A stretch of DNA of 42,737 nucleotides from an uncultured Oscillospiraceae bacterium (GTDB taxonomy: Bacteria > Bacillota > Clostridia > Oscillospirales > Oscillospiraceae): positions 1 through 42,737 of the forward strand of contig CAKTVW010000022.1 in assembly GCA_934630495.1 (NCBI GenBank), in the 5' to 3' direction. Under the pieces are notes generated by a model, which was not told the DNA's origin, ran no database searches, and saw nothing but the letters and a program-made list of their open reading frames with translations. Position numbers and translations under genes: made by a program. Shown here in pieces: positions 39,601 to 42,737 of this stretch; position 1 is the first letter of the stretch; every line of letters starts with the position of its first letter.

Positions 39601-42600
39601 GCGGACGGTCATATCGAGGACCTCAGGAGCCTCGGTATCGACCGTGATGGGGAACGACCACGAATCGCGGACATTCGCGGATTCATGCTTGTTGTAGATC
39701 GGGGTGGTCGTGATGGTGACCGTCGCCTTGGTGTCGTTCGGCAGATCAAAGCCGTTGATGTCCGTGCCGTACCACGGGTCGATCGTATCGCCGTTGTCGG
39801 TAAAAGCACCGGCGGGAACGACCTGATAGGCGCTGGAATCATAGATGGACTTCGGCTCGTAATCGACGGTCTTTTCATAGTAGACCGTGCCGTCCGTGCC
39901 GGTGATGCGATAGGTCAGCGTTCTTGCCGAGCGCAGCATACCGGTGTAGACCCAAGTCAGGGAATCAAGGAAATCATCGTTGTTCGGGGAGATGGCGTTG
40001 CGGTCAGCCAGATAGGGGATGGTGTAGTCGTAGTTGTTCTGGCCGAGATAGGTGTACATGGTCTTTTCCATGGACTCCAGCAGAGCCTCGTTGTTATAGG
40101 TCTGCGCGGTGGTGTCCTCCTCAGAGCCGAGAGTTTCCCACCAGAAGCCGGAGTCAATGATCGGGGCCTTGGTCCAGTCGCCGTAGAAGGCAAGGAACGG
40201 GGCGCTCAGATCGATGCCGTCCTCATTTTCCGAACCGTCGGCGTTGGCGGCCTTCAGAACGGCCCAGCCTTCGACGAATGCGCCGTTTTCAAACTTCGCA
40301 AGGTCCAGCTTCGGATTCGTGAGCTTGACGGTGATGACGACTTCCTTCTCACCGTGCGCCGGAACAACGACCAAATTATTTTCCACATTGGTCGTGAAGG
40401 TGCTGGGAAGGACCACATCCGTTTCAGTCATGAGAACATTGCCGTCCTCGTCTTCCTTCGTGCCGTCGGTGAGGACGATGGGAGACGCGTTGTAATACAG
40501 GGGGCTGTCGCCGGTGTTGTGGACCGTGAACTTCAGTTCATAGACGCCGGTCTCGGCCACATCGTCGCCAAGCTCCATTTTCGGGCGGTCCATACCGGAA
40601 ACGGTGATGTAGCCCTCGGTCTTGACGGCCGCGTTGATATCCATGAGGCCTGCGCCCTGACGGCGCGGGGAAACGGGCGTATCGCCGTCGTAGACGATAT
40701 TTGCCGTGCTCATGAGCAGGGTGTCAATCAGATGCTTGCGTTCCGTGGCGTCCATGTCGGGGTTCTTCGCCTTGACCGCCTGCGAAACGATTGCCATGCC
40801 GCCCGCAACGTGCGGGGAGGCCATGGACGTGCCGGACATCAGCTCATAGGAGCTTTTGCCGGGGACGGAGGAATAGATGTTGCCGCCGGGGGCGGTGATC
40901 TCGGGCTTGAGCGTCAGCTCAGAGGTGGCGCCCCAAGAGGTGAAGTCGCACATACCGGCGACCGGCGAGGTCACGAGCTTATCGGAAACGCCGACGGTCA
41001 GGTGCTTATCTTCCTGCTTTGCAAGGTAAGCGCCGTCCTGCTGGGAGATGAATGCGATGGGAATTTTCCACGAGCTGATAGACATATAGATGATGCCCGG
41101 CTCGTTGTTGTAAACGATCATGGCAATTGCACCGGCTGCCGCGGCGTTGTTCGCCTTGGCCTCATAGTACATACCGCCGCCGCGCTGCACGACCGCGATC
41201 TTGCCCTTGACGTCTACCGCCGCGAAGTCCTCCTCCGTGCCGTAGCCGCCGACCATGACGTACTCCATGCTGCCCTTATTGGCAATGGTGCGCAGCGCCC
41301 ATGTGGTCGTGATCTCCTGCGTGTCGGCATCGTACCCGTCGTAGTAGGCGATGTCGCGGTCGCCGACCGTGATGTACGGGGAAACCATACTGCCGTTTTC
41401 GATTGCCGCGACGGACAGGGATTCATGATAGGTCGAAGGTTCGGAAACGTTGCCGTAGTCGGGGTTGGAGGCAAGGGACTTGCCGCCGTAGTTGTTGCGG
41501 TAGGCTGCGGAGTAGGCGTTACCGGCGGCGACCGCCATGGAAATGCCGCTCTTGCCGACGCGGTCAAAGACGTTAATGAGATTCGTGATCCACTCGCCCT
41601 GCGATTCGTAATCAATGAAGCCGCAGTCCGAGCCGAGGGACATGTTGACGGAGTCAACGCCGATGACCATGCAGTCCTCAAGTGCCGCAACGATATCGTC
41701 GTAGGACGCGCCGCCGGAGGACTTAAAGACCTTCATGTTGAGGATCTGTGCCTCGGGCGCAACGCCGCTGAAGCCGTCCTTGACGCCGTCGTTGCCGGCC
41801 GCAGTACCGGCAACGTGTGTGCCGTGGCCGGAGTCGCCGTCGATGGGGTTGCCGTTGGCGTCGTGATCGCCGTAGTCGAACTGGAACGGGATCTTTTCAT
41901 TGTAATACAGCGTGGAGGAGCCGGCATTCGGGGCATCCTTCTCGCAGTTCATGTCGTTTTCATCCAGCGCCTTCTGGATGTCATCGCGGGTCAGGCGGGG
42001 ATTCTTCGGCGCATCTTGGAACAGCTCGTGCGCCATGTAAACGCCGGTGTCAAGGATGGCAACGACGGTCCCTTCGCCGTTGTAGCCGGTCGTGTTGGAG
42101 TAGCCGCCGCCGATCATGCCGTTGCTGGTGGTCATGTCCGGGTCCAGCTCGAAGGTCGGCGCGATAAACGCTGCTTCAACGCCCTCGACCTTGCGGATCT
42201 CCTTGAGCTGTGCATAGGTCACGTCGGCGGAGAAGCCGTTGGTCAGCGTGGCGTAGCTGTTCATCACCTGCAGCGCCTCGCCGTTCATGACCTGCTGAGA
42301 GATTTTCTTCTGCACGGCGGCCTGTGCCTTGCGCATCCGGTCCTGTGCGGCGCGGGTCGGGCGGCCGCTTTCGGGGATCTCGGATTCGTCGAGCAGGACG
42401 ATCATGCGGACGACCTGATCGGGGTCGATTTCGTTATCTTCCTGTTCGAAGGCCTTAGCCGAGGATTCGTGCGCGCCGAGAAGCGCATTCACGACCTGTC
42501 GGCCCGTGCTGTCTTCGGTTTCGGCGTCGGTCTTCTCGGTTGCAAACACTGCGCCGGGCAGCAGCGAGAGAAGAAGCGCCAAAACAAGGAACCAAGCACC

Positions 42601-42612
42601 AAATTTTTTCAT
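35842..42612 (-). CDS. S8 family serine protease with anchor-J, InlB-like, Cys-repeat and SLH domains (2256 residues)
   Basis: After a signal peptide (1-25) and prodomain (to about 155) the S8 domain has D188 (VVAILDTG), H263 (GHGTHVAG), N365 (AAGN) and S596 (SGTSMASP), with a PA insertion at about 430-545. Fn3-like sheets (about 690-1090) follow. Then come three choice-of-anchor-J-type domains (about 1097-1254, 1411-1577 and 1657-1834), separated by three InlB-like bacterial repeats (about 1261-1409 for two, 1581-1654 for one). Four to five Cys repeats of about 41 residues (about 1837-2057) and three SLH domains (2071-2256) end it. It is a large wall-anchored exoprotease. The SD is AAGGAG. 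Confidence 0.93.
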   Translation of the reverse strand: MKKFGAWFLVLALLLSLLPGAVFATEKTDAETEDSTGRQVVNALLGAHESSAKAFEQEDNEIDPDQVVRMIVLLDESEIPESGRPTRAAQDRMRKAQAAVQKKISQQVMNGEALQVMNSYATLTNGFSADVTYAQLKEIRKVEGVEAAFIAPTFELDPDMTTSNGMIGGGYSNTTGYNGEGTVVAILDTGVYMAHELFQDAPKNPRLTRDDIQKALDENDMNCEKDAPNAGSSTLYYNEKIPFQFDYGDHDANGNPIDGDSGHGTHVAGTAAGNDGVKDGFSGVAPEAQILNMKVFKSSGGASYDDIVAALEDCMVIGVDSVNMSLGSDCGFIDYESQGEWITNLINVFDRVGKSGISMAVAAGNAYSAAYRNNYGGKSLASNPDYGNVSEPSTYHESLSVAAIENGSMVSPYITVGDRDIAYYDGYDADTQEITTTWALRTIANKGSMEYVMVGGYGTEEDFAAVDVKGKIAVVQRGGGMYYEAKANNAAAAGAIAMIVYNNEPGIIYMSISSWKIPIAFISQQDGAYLAKQEDKHLTVGVSDKLVTSPVAGMCDFTSWGATSELTLKPEITAPGGNIYSSVPGKSSYELMSGTSMASPHVAGGMAIVSQAVKAKNPDMDATERKHLIDTLLMSTANIVYDGDTPVSPRRQGAGLMDINAAVKTEGYITVSGMDRPKMELGDDVAETGVYELKFTVHNTGDSPLYYNASPIVLTDGTKEDEDGNVLMTETDVVLPSTFTTNVENNLVVVPAHGEKEVVITVKLTNPKLDLAKFENGAFVEGWAVLKAANADGSENEDGIDLSAPFLAFYGDWTKAPIIDSGFWWETLGSEEDTTAQTYNNEALLESMEKTMYTYLGQNNYDYTIPYLADRNAISPNNDDFLDSLTWVYTGMLRSARTLTYRITGTDGTVYYEKTVDYEPKSIYDSSAYQVVPAGAFTDNGDTIDPWYGTDINGFDLPNDTKATVTITTTPIYNKHESANVRDSWSFPITVDTEAPEVLDMTVRESEGRYYATITLTDNQYVAAVVLTDAKYSKVYKTIGVGENTAGATTVLKDIDITGYGESIGLTVHDYAGNSRQLYLRAKNNTDDYADVEVTDDMVLYAEDFQGKWLPDGWSVESKSNSIKGWYRDEDWFAGVDGDEIDQNEWLYSPAYDLSGQDTPTHMIFTFNTSYTFCVQYPHFNVNVYISADNGKNWESIWNLHDSGLYADWTNTQAKVVIPDAYQGKDNVRFAFVYTSNKGGAQYGFRDMKIYKDRAEDYIAVNAAAGENGTLSATGRVLVRKGTSKTFTATPNEGYEVASFVVDGKDLGSISYYTFEMVGVDHSVNVTFRKAAASTGHTVNVEATEGGSVSPNGVQTVANGGSLALTATPNSGYRFASYRVNGRRVSETATYTLENVDQNYYVEARFELIPETPEILFEQDFEGEQFPPEGWEIDGGTETWRRYSYYNLNKTQAAYVSAGENKQDERLIAPSVNLLGATDTNLEFDYAYPYYGMKRHEFTFTLEASADGGNTWQTIWNAEDTLGDSLVGYVNADRAFVSIPEELCVGNLLLSWHYTRPAGEDYSGIAAIDNVKLEAIGVQTDIEGYAKITATAGEGGAITPAGRTYVKEGESQTFTVTAQLGYEISDVLVDGTSIGAVTSYTFENVTGAHTIEARFKVSSGKPGVYFDNDFEDADFPTRGWTVENKSASSSKQWHQSTFKSLNDTKVALIENDYESWSDAPAQDAWLVSPTVDLGGKSATLEFDIAAGYYELLTQKAMNLTVQVSNDGGETWSPLWNAQTEMASLDWSVYLKTHVELKLPALYCKDGTRIAFNYTKKNGWEGDTIAIDNVALKDPNADCAHTETVLRNEKAAACTVDGYTGDTYCKSCGALLKTGTVIPALGHDIVKDAAVPATCTESGLTEGSHCTRCDYKVAQTVIPAAGHTEVIDPAVAPTCTKTGLTEGKHCSVCNEILVAQEVIEATGHTEVVDPAVAPTCTKTGLTEGKHCSVCNEILVAQEVIEATGHTEVIDPAVAPTCTESGLTEGKHCSVCNEVLVAQETVAALGHNFEDGKCTRCGEKDPSWVGPEKPWENPFKDVKENDWFYDGVKFANQNGLFNGTAADLFDPNGDMTRAMLVTVLWRLDGKAAPKQSASFSDVPVGQYYTDAVAWASENGVVNGIGDNKFDPNGKVTREQIAAILFRYAEKNGCDTEKRADLSVFPDTAKVSDYAKEALSWANAEGLVTGTNNGQGLVLDPQGSATRAQVATILMRYVQNVVK
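36485..36968 (-). repeat. Tandem 123-nt repeat array encoding 41-residue Cys units
   Basis: The 123-nt unit codes for 41 residues containing PTCT..GLTEGKHCSVCNE. GTGGCTTCAATGACCTCC recurs at 36608 and 36731, giving the exact period. Three close copies and one or two diverged ones (up to about 36968) are visible. Each unit has C-x10-C-x2-C. Confidence 0.88.
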
Positions 42613-42645
42613 AGGGTTCTCCTTGTGTTTTTTAGTTTTCTGATG

Positions 42646-42670
42646 GGCCTGCGGCTTTTCGCCGCAGGCC
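42646..42670 (-). other. GC-rich 5' hairpin before the second SLH protease
   Basis: A 10-bp perfect stem (42646-42655 with 42661-42670) with a 5-nt loop, 33 nt upstream of ATG 42612. As with the partner hairpin at 35798-35827, it is followed by an A-rich stretch and then AAGGAGAACC, with no U-run. It looks like a 5' leader structure rather than a terminator. Confidence 0.75.
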
Positions 42671-42737
42671 GGTGGGATTTTCAGCGGATAGATTTTTAAT
42701 CGCCGGTTTTTAGCCGCTGTTTTTTAGCCGAACAGGG

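Noticed and set aside
31456..42699. Very long open frames on the plus strand (31456-35814 and 35833-42699) opposite the SLH proteases
   Set aside because: They lack SDs and any recognisable domain, and consist of low-complexity Val/Gly/Arg-rich sequence. They are antisense shadows produced by the GC-biased codon use of the proteases, whose S8, PA and SLH motifs are unmistakable.

Overview
The window looks like a chromosome segment of a spore-forming Clostridia bacterium (Bacillota), probably in the Oscillospirales. The signs are a moderately GC-rich genome with strong Shine-Dalgarno sequences, a T-box leader on pheST, an IreB phosphoprotein gene, SLH-anchored surface proteins, the nnrD-lipoprotein-alr-mazF order, and SleC-like spore cortex-lytic genes behind a sporulation-type promoter. 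The genus assignment is inference.

Layout. 1-10644 (+): the end of an exopolysaccharide/cell-wall glycan cluster: ferredoxin/FrhB-like protein (5' end outside the window), GT2 glycosyltransferase, polysaccharide pyruvyl transferase, Wzx-type flippase, dTDP-sugar genes (two rfbA copies, rfbB, an SDR-family reductase/epimerase, rfbC) and a nucleotidyltransferase-fold protein. 10641-13280 (+): a radical SAM protein, its DUF2344 partner and a 56-residue four-cysteine protein, closed by a terminator. 13409-18471 (-): an NlpC/P60 hydrolase, a conserved small protein, IreB, and pheS-pheT behind a T-box. 18824-24431 (+): nnrD, a GerS/YdcC-position lipoprotein, alr, mazF without a neighbouring antitoxin, an unknown protein, and an SLH-anchored polysaccharide deacetylase. 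24535-26610 (-): two CobW/COG0523 GTPases, one fused to a YcgQ-like C-terminal domain and one with a very His-rich loop. 26868-30745: an Asn/Gln-only microprotein with a sigma-G-like promoter, a phosphoribosyltransferase (-), a helical protein, and a three-gene operon that resembles SleC split into separate pieces, with a near-consensus sigma-K-type promoter. 30820-42612 (-): two giant secreted subtilisin-family proteases (1650 and 2256 residues) with C-terminal SLH domains.

The points most worth following up are the split SleC-like operon, the Asn/Gln-only microprotein, the terminator duplicated around a TIR-bearing 309-bp insert, the CobW-YcgQ fusion beside a His-rich CobW protein, and the almost identical SLH blocks shared by the two proteases. 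No tRNA, rRNA, CRISPR array or transposase gene was seen. All assignments come from reading motifs by eye; no database search was run.
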